From Henricia sp. BOLD:AAB3569 (lineage: Eukaryota; Echinodermata; Asteroidea; Spinulosida; Echinasteridae), in the NCBI GenBank assembly GCA_037783545.1, contig JBBELK010000298.1, forward strand, positions 4,464,001-4,528,000: a stretch of 64,000 bases of DNA, written 5' to 3'. Positions 46,401 through 61,400 of the stretch are shown here, in pieces (within the stretch, counting starts at the first letter, position 1; the number at the start of each line of letters is the position of its first letter). The notes beneath the pieces are model-generated. The model was not told the DNA's origin and did no database searches. It was given only the letters and a program-made list of their open reading frames with translations. A program made the translations under genes and the position numbers.

Positions 46401-49400
46401 ATCGATAATCAAACGCATCACGCTTACGATAGGTCACGCTTACAATAGGTTTGGTGAAATCCACCGCAGCACCCATCGTAGCCACGATCCATCGCAGCTC
46501 TAGGATCCATCGCAAGCCTTATTATGGACCTTAACGTACGAAGAGTTTAGTGAAATCGACCCCAGGGCAGCATATGTGACTAGGCCTGCCAAATCGCTTG
46601 TTAAACGAAGGAAGTGTTCAAATTTCAAATTTGCTTTGTCAAATTGGTCAAATGAAACTATTTGCCTTTATCGATTAAAGTGATTCAAATTGTTGTCAAA
46701 TGACGAGGTGTGTTTAAATTAGTTAATCTCTCTGTCGAATCATTGTTGAATCTTTATCGAACCAAGTGATTTCCCTAATGTGGGGTTTTTTGGCCTAGTG
46801 GTCTAGTTCATCGAACTCAAGTTCCTATGCCAGATGGATGGAATGTGGGTTCGAATCCTGGGAATGACAGGGTGTGACCCTTGAGCGAGGCACTTTACTA
46901 TGCATGCATATGGGGGCAAAGGCAACTCCGTTGTCTTGATGTGGACTGGTTACTCCTTCCAGCCCCACTTATAAGGAGACTGGTAAATCCGGTTTTCTTT
47001 CGGTGTAAGAGGCTGGTTTTTCAGCACTTGTTTTAGGCCGTCCCGGTTACGAGCGTATATTGGAAATTTGTACACAGGGTTTTTAGAAAGCCATGTTGTC
47101 ACACTATTTATCTCTTCAGAACAACTGAAAATTATTTCTTTTATTTTGAGACCAGACAAAGGTATTTTCTGGAAAATATGGTCCATGTTGCCAAAATGCC
47201 CCCTGTACCGTGGAAAGACTCAAATGTAAACTAAGTTTTTGTCACTGTAAGAAAAAAAATGATGATATGAGGTGGTCTTACATGGGTGATGTCCCGCACA
47301 GCTTCCTGATGATCTTGGAGCAAATCCCGACTGAAAGATGCAGCATAGACGTATTTGATGAACAGCTCGTTTGTTAGCAGGTTGGGTTTGTTATTCATCA
47401 CATGCCTGCAAGACAACCAGGACACATGTAATAAAATCAGCACAATGGATGTTGGCCTATACCAAGGTATATGGGACGCAGACGCAATACAATATGCCGT
47501 ATTCCACGAGCGCGAGTGGGATAAAGAATTTATCTTCAAGCAATCTTGACTTATAAACACGCGAGTGAGAATCATGTGCATAACAAGTCTCATCGAACGC
47601 ACACGCGTCACGTTTGATTTTGCAGTCATGTAGTATATGGGTCTTTCTATAAATTAGGGGTCCAATGTTGGTGTCCCCCGTTACATTTTACATCTTGTTT
47701 TTGTAAATTCAGGACACATTCTTTAAATACTTTCCATCTCAAAGAGTGAGTACATAAAGTACAATTCATACAAAATGGTTTAAAAGCCATTTTAAAGATT
47801 TTTGTACGAAAAATAACACATGTAACGGGGGGCGGGGGGGACTAAATGTCACACTTTTGGACCCCTAATTTATAGAAAGACCCATATGCAGCTCTGTGTA
47901 GGGGACACAGTGCGTTTGGAATACCAGGGTGCATCATGCAGAGTACAACATAAAATTTTGTTTGAAGATAATATAATATACACTACTCACAATAAGTTAG
48001 TGATATTAGTATGTTGTGTTTTGAATTTTTTGTTTTTTCTTCAATTGACTGTTTTCACCTATTCCTGTGACAAGGTGTGCCTGTCATGCAGATACAATGG
48101 TCTAATCATATACAAAATCATTCAAGTGGAATGCATACCCTCAATAAAATATCTGCGTGCACCCAACAATATACAACTTTTTGTAAGTAGTGTATAATCA
48201 TTGTCTGAAAATAGAAACGGTCTGTATACTGGTAAACGATTCGAGTAAATTCCTCTTTAAATAGTTTCTCTGTTGACAGAAAACTGTGTGCCCGTTTGAA
48301 GGGAACTGTTTCCAACTTGGGTTGGTCGATGATTGACTGGTTTACAACTAGCCGCCTGCACAAAGGGAACAAAAGGCTGCTCCTTTAAAGGGAGCTGCCC
48401 GACCCTCCAGCCGGGCGCACCCCGGGGCATGAATGGGTTGTGGTTAAACACCCTTGTTCAGGTGGTCACGTAATAAACAGTGGCAGGGAGTCAGCCAGGA
48501 GTAGTCGCAAAAATAATCCGATAAGCTCTCTATTGTTCAGCAAACGTGGGCCGGGTTGAACATTGCTAATTATCTATCATCTGGCCAGACAAGTTGAATG
48601 GTTTCCTTGTTCACTGAAAACCCTGCAGCAGTGTATCGTTTATGTACCGTTTCCTGGTATACAGACCGTTTCTATTTTGACCTCGCACCTAAACAAGTCC
48701 AAAGTGAACGTGGCTTTAATTAACCAATGTGAGAGCAGACCTGCAGATAGGCAGCATGAAGGAGCTATCTTGGGCTGTAGCTTGAGTGACTTGTAGCAGC
48801 ATATTGAGCTGATGTGATGAGGAGTGGCCGATCACTTGCAGAATCCTTGACAAGGTTTTCTTGCCATCAGCCTCCCGACTCTCTTGGACATCTCTGCAAT
48901 AAAGAGTGAGGAAAATTTAATTCCTCAGGGCTAAACTGTCATATCTCAAGTACAGTGTAATCTGAATAACATTTAGTGGGCCCTGGAAATTGTAAGGGAA
49001 ATACCCAGTGTCTCTCCCCGTCGGGTGCCAACGGCGCCACTTACCTGTGTATCTCAATTTTTAGGTGGAAGACACTTGTAAGCTAGATGCAATGCATAGT
49101 TCCGACCTGTCAATCAAGCCTAACCCGCGACCAATCACAACAGAGCTAGCAGACGGCGCCCACAAAGGTCAAAGTGATGCAATCATCACAAACAATCACG
49201 CGATTTTCTGCCCATACAGTTTGTATGTTGTATGCGCCAGTGACCAGGTGAATTTTGGTTTTAATGTCGGGCGATTCGCTGTTCAAAGGTAGAAAAGCGC
49301 ATTTTTATGAAATATATGTCATCCCTGCATTACTTGCCCTTCGCTCAGTGTGTGCTACGGTAACTGTCTACCTCAAAACATAAATACCTTTGGGTTTTCT

Positions 49401-52400
49401 CCAATGAATCTGTGCTTTCCATGCCGAGTCCCGTTACTTTGTACGTAGTCTCGCCATTTTTTTGCGATGGCTTGTGAGCACATAGCAACAATATCTAGGG
49501 GGCGGGGTTAATTGGGCAATCTCGGAACTATGCATTCAGCCTATGGACTGCGAATAAAAGTTTTATATACCCATTAAATTAAAAAAATAATATTTTTTAA
49601 AAACCTAATTTAGTGGGGTACCATGGCTGAGCGGTTTAGGTCACTGACTCGCAACACTCGGGTGAAAACTTGGGGTTGCTGGTTCGATATCTGGCATAGG
49701 TCAGTCGGAATTTCCTCGTCCGTGTAACACCCAAAATACTTAACCAGAGCTACACAGTAAGAATCCTTATTGATTGGTAAAAACATATATCGATGTTAAA
49801 AAGAAAATGTAAGGGTCTTTTTTACGTTTTTTCTGGTTTTGTATCTTTAAACTACTTTCTTCTTATCGGATTAACAATTGAGTGCTTCGCCGCGCGCCCA
49901 GTTGACAAGGCTCTCGAGTGTCATTGCGCGACGGATCGTACCATTATTTGTAGGGTATGCAGTTTATGAAAGTTCAAGTACGCCGCCAATAAATGCACGA
50001 TATACCCATTGAAACTGCATTTGAATGTTTTAAAACCGTGTTGGGAGAGAAATAAATTCTTTCCGTTTGAAAATATTAATATTTGTTGCGTTTGTTCGTA
50101 GTGTGTAATTCCTGCTAAAATCGGCCGCCCCCGTCCATATATTACGTGATCCGTCCTTTCGAATACGGCGCTAGACTGGTTTCCGATCCACATCTAAAAA
50201 TCGGAACGGACGTGCCACTGAATGGGAAAGCCATCTTCGTAGGAAGAAATGCGACTGCGTATTAAACGCTATCAAGTACGCGCACGCACACGCTGTAACA
50301 TGTTCCAAACACGCGCGCGTGTTGCTCGAAATTTGTTCGAAATACGGCGCAGCCGATGCGCGTCATAAAAAAACTACGCTCAAAATTCTGATGCACGTGG
50401 CGATTTGTAGAAAGTGACGTCATTTGAACGTGATCAATTGATTTTCTTGCTTTATTTCCACAAACCGAAAATTAAGATCAGTAAATCAAAACATTCTGAA
50501 CCTCAAAATTTACAAAACAATTTGGGACGTTTTGTGAGGTTAAAGTACCTGGATACAAGTCAATCGTAATACAAAATCACACATAGATTTGGCTGGAAAC
50601 AATTTTGAAAAGTAAATAAACTTTGTGTTGAGCACATTTCTGTACTGGACAGCTCCATGAACTTTGTACCTGGCGCTGTTTAGCACAAATTTGAATTACT
50701 TTGTAAGATGAGGGACCAGCTAAATTTGTATTTTCAAATTGTGCTTAAAAACAGTATCAACATTTTAGTGCACATGTAAATACATATCACAATATTTTGT
50801 CAGGCAATCAACTTTTGCAATATAAAGCAGATAAATTATGTGCTAAGTAATGTTTCGTGCCAATAGCGCCATGAAATTGGCCCCTGGAGTTCAGAAAGTT
50901 TTCCCCTTTTTTTGAATACTTCATTGCACCATCACTGCTGTTCTCATCTTTTGCAATGTCAGTCGTCATCAAATTCTTTCATTATCTTTAAAGCCCCAAA
51001 ATTTTACTTCACGAGCAGACAAGAAAAAGAAAACTAAAAGTGTTGAAAGCAAGGTAACAATCACATGATATGGTATCTTTGTGAAAGAAAACTGCTAACT
51101 GAAGGTGTTTTAAGTTTTGAATATTTTTTGTTTACCTTTCATGCATTGGCTTAAATTTCTACAAGGCTCTTTATCAACATATTACTACGACTGTAATTGT
51201 GGGGAAATAAAACATGTTCCAAATTATTTAACACTTTATTAAACAGCTTCAACCCGCAAAGCATTATTATGACAATTCGGTGATTTCTTTAGAACGTATT
51301 GTACCTGTAGGTGATTGCACAACACATACAATGGAGAAATGAACTGATTGCATAATACACACAATGAGGGAATGGAATGACAAGAATGCGAGTCAAGTAG
51401 TGTAGATAACAAGGAAATACAATTAATTACTTGTACTGTAACACTTATGTAATGCTGCTGTTCCTAATTTTAAAAGTTTTCCAGTCACGTAAACAATGTC
51501 TTGAAGTTGCTGCTGGTGGGTATCACCTTCATGCCATTTGGGAACGACTTTCACCTTCGCGGGTCCATCTCCTATTGGGAATGAGTGGACATGGGTTGGC
51601 TGCTCTCTTCCAAATGCCAAATACACCTCTTCGGGAGAATGATCTAGGGAAAAAAAACAATTAGCTAATTTTTAAAAAATTGTTTAATATCCATATCTAC
51701 ATTATTCCATATCTACATTCTTCAAAATCGATGCTTAGAATACAGACGTTAAAAAAATTTAAGACGTTAAAACAATTTTAGACTTTAAAACAAGTGTAAT
51801 ACAATTGTAGATCACTTGATGAATACCTGGTTGGCATTTGACGCTTGCTCATATGTTTGGGTTCACCGGCGATGTCATCCTGTTTATCCTCGAGCCTCAA
51901 ATGTAGGTACAGGTGTGGACAATATGTGCTGCATCTGAAGTCTTCGCTCATTGACAGTTTTGATCCAATCACTGTTCAGGTAAGTGAAATCTTCACTCCC
52001 TGACCCCTAATGCACCTGGTGGTTGGTGCCTTGTCCCCTTCACTGTTGAACTGAAAAATGAATAACAAGTTAACATTACTAATAAATGGCACTGAGGGTT
52101 AAGAAGTTGATCAGAATGTTTTTCTTTTTTTTAAATGACTCAAGCATCGGTAAGTGCAAATTTGATGGAGATACCCACATTTTTGAGTTAGAAAAAAAAT
52201 GTTTGTGAGGAAACACTTAGTCTCATATGTTTTGTGCAAAAGGTCGTGATCGTAAGACATGATGAACGGTATAAATATCGTACACGTTCGCCACTAATTC
52301 TTCCTAATAAAAGTAACAATGTCATGATCATAAATGCCCCAGAAAGTGTAAAATTTGGTTTGGAAACACGATAAGAAAATATCAAGTTTTTCTTTGAAAA

Positions 52401-55400
52401 CACTTAGGATTTTTGTTGTCATGCTCCATAGACTTAGTGCATGGAGTTTCAACTCGCGAACGTGCATGATAGTTTTTCCATGATCAACCACCAAATTCTC
52501 TCCGAATTTTTCGACCGTGACCGGTCGAGATGTCTTAAAACGGGACGACTGTCGCTGTCACTTGTTCACTGTACCGGCCGTGTACACTGCGCTGGTGCCT
52601 GGAGTGTGTTTTTCAGTTGTGAATTTATGCCACTAAAACCACGAATTAGCAAACACGGACCGCTAGCAACATAAAGCTTACTATACTATTTTTACCTTCA
52701 TTACTTACTCTATTTTTACGAGTAATTTGTTGCTCATATACACAGCAATCTTTCGCGATCCATCCATGAAAATCATGATTGTTGCTGGCCAGCCGGCGCC
52801 GCGCCATACACGAAAAGGACATTTCAGTCTGGCTCTCTGACATGACGTTAAAATGCCGTATATTTAGATTTCACTGGCATGGATCCCAGACTTAGGTGCC
52901 AATCATCAGAGTGGTCGATTTTATAGCAGGAAATGCACAAGAAAAAAAAACACATCAACGATTTAAATTTTGAAACTAGAATAATTTATTCTACTACAGC
53001 ATACTGTTAAAACATTTTAAATGTTATGAGCTACAATTCTGATGGTTGCATAATGTATACATTGACAATGTGCTTCAATTTTCTAAAAACCACACACCCC
53101 ACAAATAATGGTATGGTCTGTCGCGAAGTAACAATCGGTTTCCTGTTTAATGGCGACGCACTCGCTGTGAATCCGGGAAAAACAAAGTAGTTCCAGCGTC
53201 AAAAACCGACAAAAACGCGAAAAAGACCCTCAGAATTTCTTTTTAACATCGATTTCTACTTTCAACAATAAATAAGGACCCAACTTGTTTAGGTCTGGTT
53301 AAGTATTAAAGTCCTACACGGACGACGAAATTCCGACTGACCTAGCAGTGGTACCTGTGCCCTTGAGCAAGGCACTTAACCAGAGTTGCTCCATCCTTCG
53401 GAAGGGATGTAAAGCCATTGGTTCAGTGTGTTGTGTAACGCACGTAAAAGATCCCAGGGCACTCTTTTTTGAAGAGTAAGGGGATTCCCCGGTGTCTCTG
53501 GCTGTTGGCTGTGAATGGCACCACCCACCTATGTATCTCAATGTTTAGGTAGCCAACACTTGCAAGCTTCATGCAATTCAGACTACAGGCAGTGATTTTA
53601 AGTTTATTAAACCCATTAAATTAAAACATTTCACTTACCTCGACAAGACGATGCTGACATCAACAAATATTGACAAAATGGCGGCCACCAGATCATCAAA
53701 TGAAGCAAGTGAAGAAGCCTGATGGTCAATCAAATAATATAAAATAATATAAAACGAAGCAGTTTAGACAGGGGTCCAACTACATGTAGGGAGTTAACTG
53801 GTGGGTATACAAGGGGTGCAAGGACAAATTTTGGGGTGCAAAGGACGGAGGGATGGACGAGAAATTGCACCAGAGAAGTGTTATGCTTGTTAATAATATT
53901 ACCTCATCAAACTTTTTGATCAACATATTTAACAATGATTTTTAACAGCTACCAGTTTTTTCCCCTTTCTCGTGACAGATGATAGGGGAATTTATTGCAT
54001 GAAAGGTTTTTAAATTGTTCAACTGGTAGAGATATATGTGACCTGTCACCACAAAAGTCGGAATTTTCAAAAAATTGGATATTAGTAGAACTATTCCCCC
54101 AATGCAACACAGATGGGGAGAAGTGGTAGTGTTCAAACAAAATTTCTTACGAGGCACGAAGAAATCTATTGTCAAAATTGGTTGGAAAATTATGTTTTTA
54201 ACTGTTGGATGACGCTACAAATTTGGAATCAAATAGAATAAGAGTTACTCTTTCCAAATATTACAAAACTCTAAAATTTACCTCCCCTTAAATTTTTGAC
54301 TTCAGACCATCGTTATAGGAAATAGCAGAGTGCGACGTGACAGATCACATATTAATAATTTCATAGACTTAGCACCCCGAGCAACTCTCAGACTGAAACC
54401 CTGCAACCATCGATCTTTGTTAAGTTCGTATCCACGTTTTAGTGATTCATACTTCTCTTCACGATAGGCCATCAGTGTAGCCAATTGGTTGGCATGTATT
54501 TGCCACACTGCATTGTTGGAAAAAGAGAGGCAAACACGAGATGCGGGATAGCTCAGTTGGTAGAGCAATAGACCGATCCGATAAGCTCCGCCCATTTTGG
54601 AATTGACCAATCACAGCCTCAGGTTCAGGTAACCAAAATGTTTGGTTACCCGAGTCCTCAAAATCTTGTGCACAGAGCTACGGCAAATGCAGCACGAGTG
54701 ACGCAAAAACACCATAAACATCATTTTTATCAGCGCAGAGGAGGCTAGCGGGTTTAAAACGGATTGTATAAGACTATCCTAACCTACTTTTAATCCCTTC
54801 ATAAATGTGTTTTTCTGTAAACGTGAAAAACGTACCAAAATTAGCTTGTCGTTTTGCTAAGTTTTGCATTCACTTCGTTCTAGATGTGTGTCCAGATGTT
54901 TTTGTTCGATGGCGCGCGTTACGCGTATTGCAGGCGTGTTGTACATGCACGCACACGACCGGATACTTAAGTGCACATTTTGCTTTCGAGCGTGCAGTTT
55001 CTGTGTGCGTGTGCGTGTTTCAATACGCGTTGACCAGGGCGCGGACGCTGACGCACGGCACGGCCACGCGACTCTACTGCACACGTGCATGGCACGTGTG
55101 GCATGTTGCTAGGCAATTTCTAAATGGGTGGAGCTTACTGGATCGGTCTATTGGCCATGAAAGCCAAGGACCTGGGTTCGAATCCCAGTCAGGGCACTGC
55201 AATTTTCTCGTGTTTCTAAATTCATCTTTCAATTATCAATCCTTCAATAATGTACTGGTTGCACAATGTTTGCTGTTTCTCAGATAAACTTCTCTTTTAA
55301 AGAAACAGGACGCTAGATCCAAAAGAATTGTTGCAATCACCAGCAATTTTACAAAATGTGTATCTAAACCTCTCTCTACTCGGTAACATTTTCTGTACCT

Positions 55401-58400
55401 GCACATTTTCTTGTTTGTGGTTGCCGTGGTGAATCCTCGCCCACAGTAGAATGTGAAGGATGAAATCTTGTAACTCCTTCAGCCTGTGCACAGAAGCAAT
55501 ACAACATGTACTCAAGATCTTGATACAAATGGCAACATAATGTTATAGCCTGTATAGAGTGGTTTCACAGCTGTTACGAGTCACTAAACATCTCCCGCGT
55601 TTGTCCTCCAGATCGGAAGAGAAAAATAGAGCCCGCGTCTCTTCTGCTAGCAGCCACGTGCGTTTTACTACGTGGCTTTATTGTTCTCTCCCCATCTAGA
55701 GGACAGACACGGGAGGGTCGTGACCTTTTGACCCCATGTGAAAGCGATGTTCCAACCATTTGACAGGAAAAACATTTTTGAAATAGAGGATAGTTTTTCA
55801 AAATGTCCAATGCAATGATTCTGTCCAAGAATCTAGGCAACATCGATTGTTGAAGACTGTGAACCGAAAACCGAGGGTAATCGGTTCGTTGCCCACTGGT
55901 TGCCGCATTGCGCCAGCAGCGTACTGCACACGTGCATGCATCACACACCACATGCAACGCACGACTGTTGCCAGTTTACGATGCAGGATGGCGCTTGCTT
56001 CGGGATTCTTAGGGATTAGACTTGTACACGTCTGCTTCGCTACTCGTTGCAATCTCAGTCTGCTCGCTGAGCGGCACAGTACATACATGTACATGGTACA
56101 GCGCTGTATGTCATGGCACTTGCGTGGCGACTAGACTTGCACAAGTTTGCTTCGCAAAATTACTGAATCAATAGAGGGCGCTCGTTAAAAAAATATGGCC
56201 CGCTGGAAGGGCAAAAAAGTGGAAAATAAAATGTGGATTGCGGAGCACACAACAAAAAAGGGGAGATTTCACAATGAAAAACAGAAAAGTCTCAAATCCG
56301 GACGTGTCGGTAAAATTATGGAAATCCGGAAAAATTCAGACAAATCTCATCCCTGAGTTTTGTTATTGTCGGTAAAATTATGGAAATCCGGAAAAATTCA
56401 GACAAATCTCATCCCTGAGTTTTGTTATTGTTTTCTCCGAGCATTGATGAGGTACTAAACTGACTTACACACAGATTAGTTTTTATCATACACATCCTCG
56501 GTCACAAATGAAGATAATATCATTTGTAGCAGTTTTTTATAATTCTATAATTTATCTTCAAATTGTGAGATAATACTTTGTAGAGAAACAAAACATACTC
56601 ATACCGTTCGGTGTTTGTTGTGGCAAAACACGCGTCAGTCTCTGCAATTATCACACTGCCACAAATGAAAACAATAAAAAAATAAAAATAAGATTAGATG
56701 GAGAAATCCAATCTGGAGAAATCATGATACAAAAGTCAAGATGGGGAATACAGAGTGTGCATAGTGTGCCTTACAATTTAACGGAAATATAAACGACTGG
56801 CTTTAGATAAATGGAATTTGTGAAATGGAATCTTGAGGGAAAAAAAAGTCACACAATTTCTGGATCGTGCGATTGGTGGTGATTTGGCCGAGGTATGACC
56901 AATCAGCAATGTTTGCTACGATCTCTATTTGCGGTCACTGTGATTGCTCTTACGACTGGTAGTATAGGTCATCTACGATTAGTGGTACGCTTGGTCGTGT
57001 GATCACCAACGATTGGAGAAGACTGATCCCAAGATCAATCGTAGGTAATCATACGACTTGTGGTGGGGATCACGATCAACGACTGATCGTTCGATCAATC
57101 GTGGCGACCTGCTACTGCTTACACAACAGGGGCCAATTGCATAGAGATACTTAAGCATAAAAAATTGCTTAAGCATGAAAAACTTTGCTTGATAAAATTA
57201 GGTTACCAGCAAAAATTTCATGAGATTTTTATGGTAATGAAACAGTCCTCTAACACTGGTCATACTATCACATGAGGATTTCACTGGTAACATTCCCTAC
57301 TAAGCAAGAGTTATTTGTGCTTAAGCAAATATTTGTGCTGAAACACATCTATGAAATTGGCCCCAGGTGGCACCACCGATCGTCAGGTGCCATGACCAGT
57401 TGCACGACCAGTCATGTGACTGCTTGACCAGAAATCATGTACGACTTGTGGTGCAACCATGCGCGAGCATGTAAGACATGTCTGCGATTTGAAATCGCAG
57501 GTCATAAGTTTTGAACATGACCATCGACACGACTGATTTTGCTCTGGCGATCACTCACGACCTCTACGACCAGCCGTGTGCTCATTTAGGTCATAACCTG
57601 GTCGCAGGTCCGGTGTGAATGGGGCTTAAACAAACCCATTTCTGGTATTATTTATTATTATATAAAATGAAGCTTTTGCGGATACCATGCGTTTCTGATA
57701 CTGTGTGGCACAAAGACCTAATCAGATGTGCGTCCACGCTGGGCACACCAAAGCACACGCGCACGTCATGCATTGAGTGAATGCTTTTATGCGTGTGCGC
57801 AACGCGCGCATGAGTACAATAACAAAAATACTATACAACAGTAACAAAAGCTCATGCAGTTGTAAACATTGGAAATTAAAGGAATGAAGTTTTCAACACC
57901 AAACGGACAAAAATCTTGTGGAAATTATTTTATAAAACAATAATAATATTGGATGCCTTTGAGGGTGATATAAGAATATACTGCACTCGTCATGAAAAAA
58001 ATCGAACTCGCCTTCGACTCGTTTTGTATTTTCATGACTCGTGCGGTATATTCTCATATCACCCTCAAAGCCATCCAATGTTATAATTAAAGCTAAGTTA
58101 CCCAATTTCTATGAAAATATCGTGGGAGAAAGGGGAAGGACGCACAAGGTTCAACTTCCTGAACTTTCAGTAAGCCAGAACATTAACAAAATAATTAAAC
58201 AAATAAAGAATACCCTAACCTGAGACAGTCAGCCAAGCACCGAATGAAGACTTTGGAGTCCACAACATCAAACCCAGCCAGGATTTCTTGTTTCAAAAGT
58301 CTTATCGACCCGGACACATGGGCTTGCTGTCAAGAAAGATTGTCCAAACATATTTACGACAAAAATAAAACAGGTAAAAGTATTTGGGCTTTATCAAAGT

Positions 58401-61400
58401 TTGAACCCGAACGTGGGAGTGTATTTTGACTTTTGAGTGCAGTAATAGAGCCTTTGCATGGCAGCCATGACAGGGGGCAGTCACATTGTCACCGTGAGTC
58501 ATGCATGAGTAGGTGCTTTGTGGTTCTATTGTTACATCATTTAAATAAGAAAACCTGCCCCTGTCATGGCCGCTGGTGCAGAAACTCTATTGCAGTAGAA
58601 AAAACCCCTTTCAGATTTCTTGGCACCCTCTCGAATACGCTCTGCCATTGTTTTATACAGAAATGTATGACAGAAATACTTACTGGAATGTCATCATTAG
58701 GATGCAAGGACTTCAGAAATTCACTGAAACTGCTTGGACTACGTAGGGCTGCATAAGCATGGGGAGCTGCAGTTAAAACCAATAAGTCATGGAAAATAAT
58801 GGCCGAGTTTAGGCAGTCTATTCTTGACACACGTTATTTTGTTCTCGCGCCCGAACGACGGGACACGACCTGAGCACACTGCACTCTATCTATCGAGAAG
58901 AAGTTACCTGTGTCAAGAACAGTCTGCCTAAACTCGACTAATACATTAATTTCTGCTACTCTGGGGGGAAAAAGGTCAACTTTTAACCAAATATTCTGTC
59001 AAAATCTAAAGGTTAGGCAGTATAAAATAGACCTTATTTCTGATTTCTGCAGAAAAGCAGATATCCACTTTTGAACCTCCATACAGCCTCTGTAAGAGCC
59101 TCTAAAGCAGGGTGTGCCTCCCTGAGCTCATGCACGAGAGAAAAGCAGATGCAGTGGTCACCTCATACAACACCGTTTCAATCAGGTTGACAACCAAACA
59201 TAAGCCGGCCCACAGTCCTAGTTAGGCTGGTTTAATGGCTATACTGCACCATGGAGGTTCCTTCCTCCATGACTGCACAGAGTATAGGGGCCAGGTTTTG
59301 ATCACACGGGGACACTCTTGTAAACAAATGCGTGCATACAGTATTACATGCATTTTATATTAATTCATCCTTAATTATCATTACCCAGTTAACGCCCGGA
59401 CTATTTTTGACAAAAAAAAAATTCAATTTTTAAAAAGGCACGTTGGTTGGCCAAAACTGAATAACAGGGGCGAATTTCATGGCGCTAAAAAATTGTTCAG
59501 CACAGAATTTCTTTGCTCTTTAAAACGGGTTACCAGCCAAAATTGTGTGTCAAATTGTATTTTTAGGAACAGGAGCAAAATATCAGTAAATACACATCAC
59601 ATACGACTTTGGCTGGCAACCCAGTTTTGCAAAATAAAGCAAAGAAATGATGTGCTAAGCAAATTTTTGTGCTAAACATCGCCATGAAATTGGCCCCAGG
59701 TCAAGCACCATAAATACAGACTCTTAAGAGTCACTTCTACCTGTACATTCATTGTATAAATCTTCTCACCAAAAGATTATAGTTTGCAACACTCTGAGGC
59801 GGCCGTCACAGAGCGATATTTGCTACACTGACAGGCCATCCACAGCCTTCAAGTTCAAAACACTGTGTGTACAAATGAATAGTGGACAATTAACACGTTT
59901 ACACGTCAACCGTATCAGACAGCGGGAAAGCCGTTTTAAATCGTCAACCACTCCTTTGCTAGAATGTGTTTACATGTCTTCTAGTGTCAAGAAGTTAAAA
60001 ACAAATCTGAAATTTATTTAAATGCATACCCAGCCTCGGTTTCTCTTCAACGGAGAGTTTTCTGAGCGAATCCACGACTTTGCTCTGAGCATCATCTGCG
60101 TACATGTTGTAGACAAACGGACGTTTGTCTTTTGCAGAGGTCCTCTGCTCCTGCGTCCGTGCCTCATCTACGTCTTCAAACCCATCTTCAAGGCTGTGGT
60201 TTGTGTCCTTGGCAATATGTTTGGAGTCTTCTGTTAAAGATGCACGTTGCTTGCGATGGGCTGCTTTTTTCATCTTTGATGCTATATCATAAGAACAGAC
60301 TTTGTTAGCCAGATTCACCAACAATTCAAAATGCTGTAATCGCATGCATTTTTATATAATTTTTAAGTGTTCTCGCCAGGCTCGGAAGTAAACAGGGCAC
60401 TGCTGACTGATTGCAAAATCCCATTACTCATCCGCGGCGGGGGTTTCAGTGGACCTTCCCCAGGAAATTTTGGAATCTAGATGCGATGAGACGCGATTTC
60501 ACGCTCATGTTGGACCCTAAAAAGAAAGATGAAAAGCCGTATTTTCGCACGCAAATGTCTGCTGATAGGATTTTTCGTGTCTCCTTCGTGTCCGCAATGT
60601 TCGACAACAAAGGAAAAACACCGCCGTGCCGGGCTTCGAAACACTAAAAGAAGAGCGATAAGTCTTATTTTCTGCGCGCAAATCATGTCTGCAGATCAGA
60701 TTTTCGAACACGAATGACATACATTTTTTAGGAGACAAAAACGCCACCGTGCCAGGTGGATGAAAAGCCATATTCTATGCGCGCAAATCATGTCTGCCGA
60801 TCGAATTTTCCGCAACTAGCGTCTCCGGTGTTCGAACACGAAGGACATGGGAGACAAAAACACCATTCATGTTGGATATGAATGACCAATTTTATCGGGG
60901 GACTCCAGATTTTTTAGCGGGCAGCAGGTTTTTAAAGGCGGTGCAGTATTTCAAAACCGGGCGCTGTGCATGTGCTTCTGTGGAAAATATAACGAGGCGG
61001 TACTGGCCTGTGATATTGGCCTGGCGTGAACACTGTCTTGAAGGTCTTGGAAACCCCTCATTGCAAGAGTGATTGTGGATTTTCTTCGGTCAAATTTGAC
61101 CTGTTTTGTTAAACAAAAGAGAAGTAAATTGTTGTAACCATTTAAATGACCCTTCAAGTTTTGAGGGCATCTAAAGCAACACTTGGCATCTACTTACACT
61201 GATGTAATTAATTTATTTGGACAATTTTAATGATATCTCTTTTAGACGATCTGTTCTACACCAAACATTCCTTGATACTGTTTATGTTTTCCAAAGATAT
61301 GGCAAGTTTAGGAACTGGTCACATTTTGGACCAAGTTCGATTGAGCGACTACAGTTAACTAAAGTCTCTCCTACGTACGACGGAAATTGCCTGTCATTCT

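Noticed and set aside
51845-51981. Possible + strand exon ending CACTGTTCAG|GTAAGTG
   Set aside because: Strong donor by chance, but no polypyrimidine acceptor or phase partner; composition is Ser/Cys-rich.
54302-54610. Minus-strand open frame containing YREEKYESLKRGYELNKDRW
   Set aside because: Good acceptor, but the phase does not fit exon 8 or exon 9 of the PIP-box gene, the donor is weak, and it adjoins a SINE.
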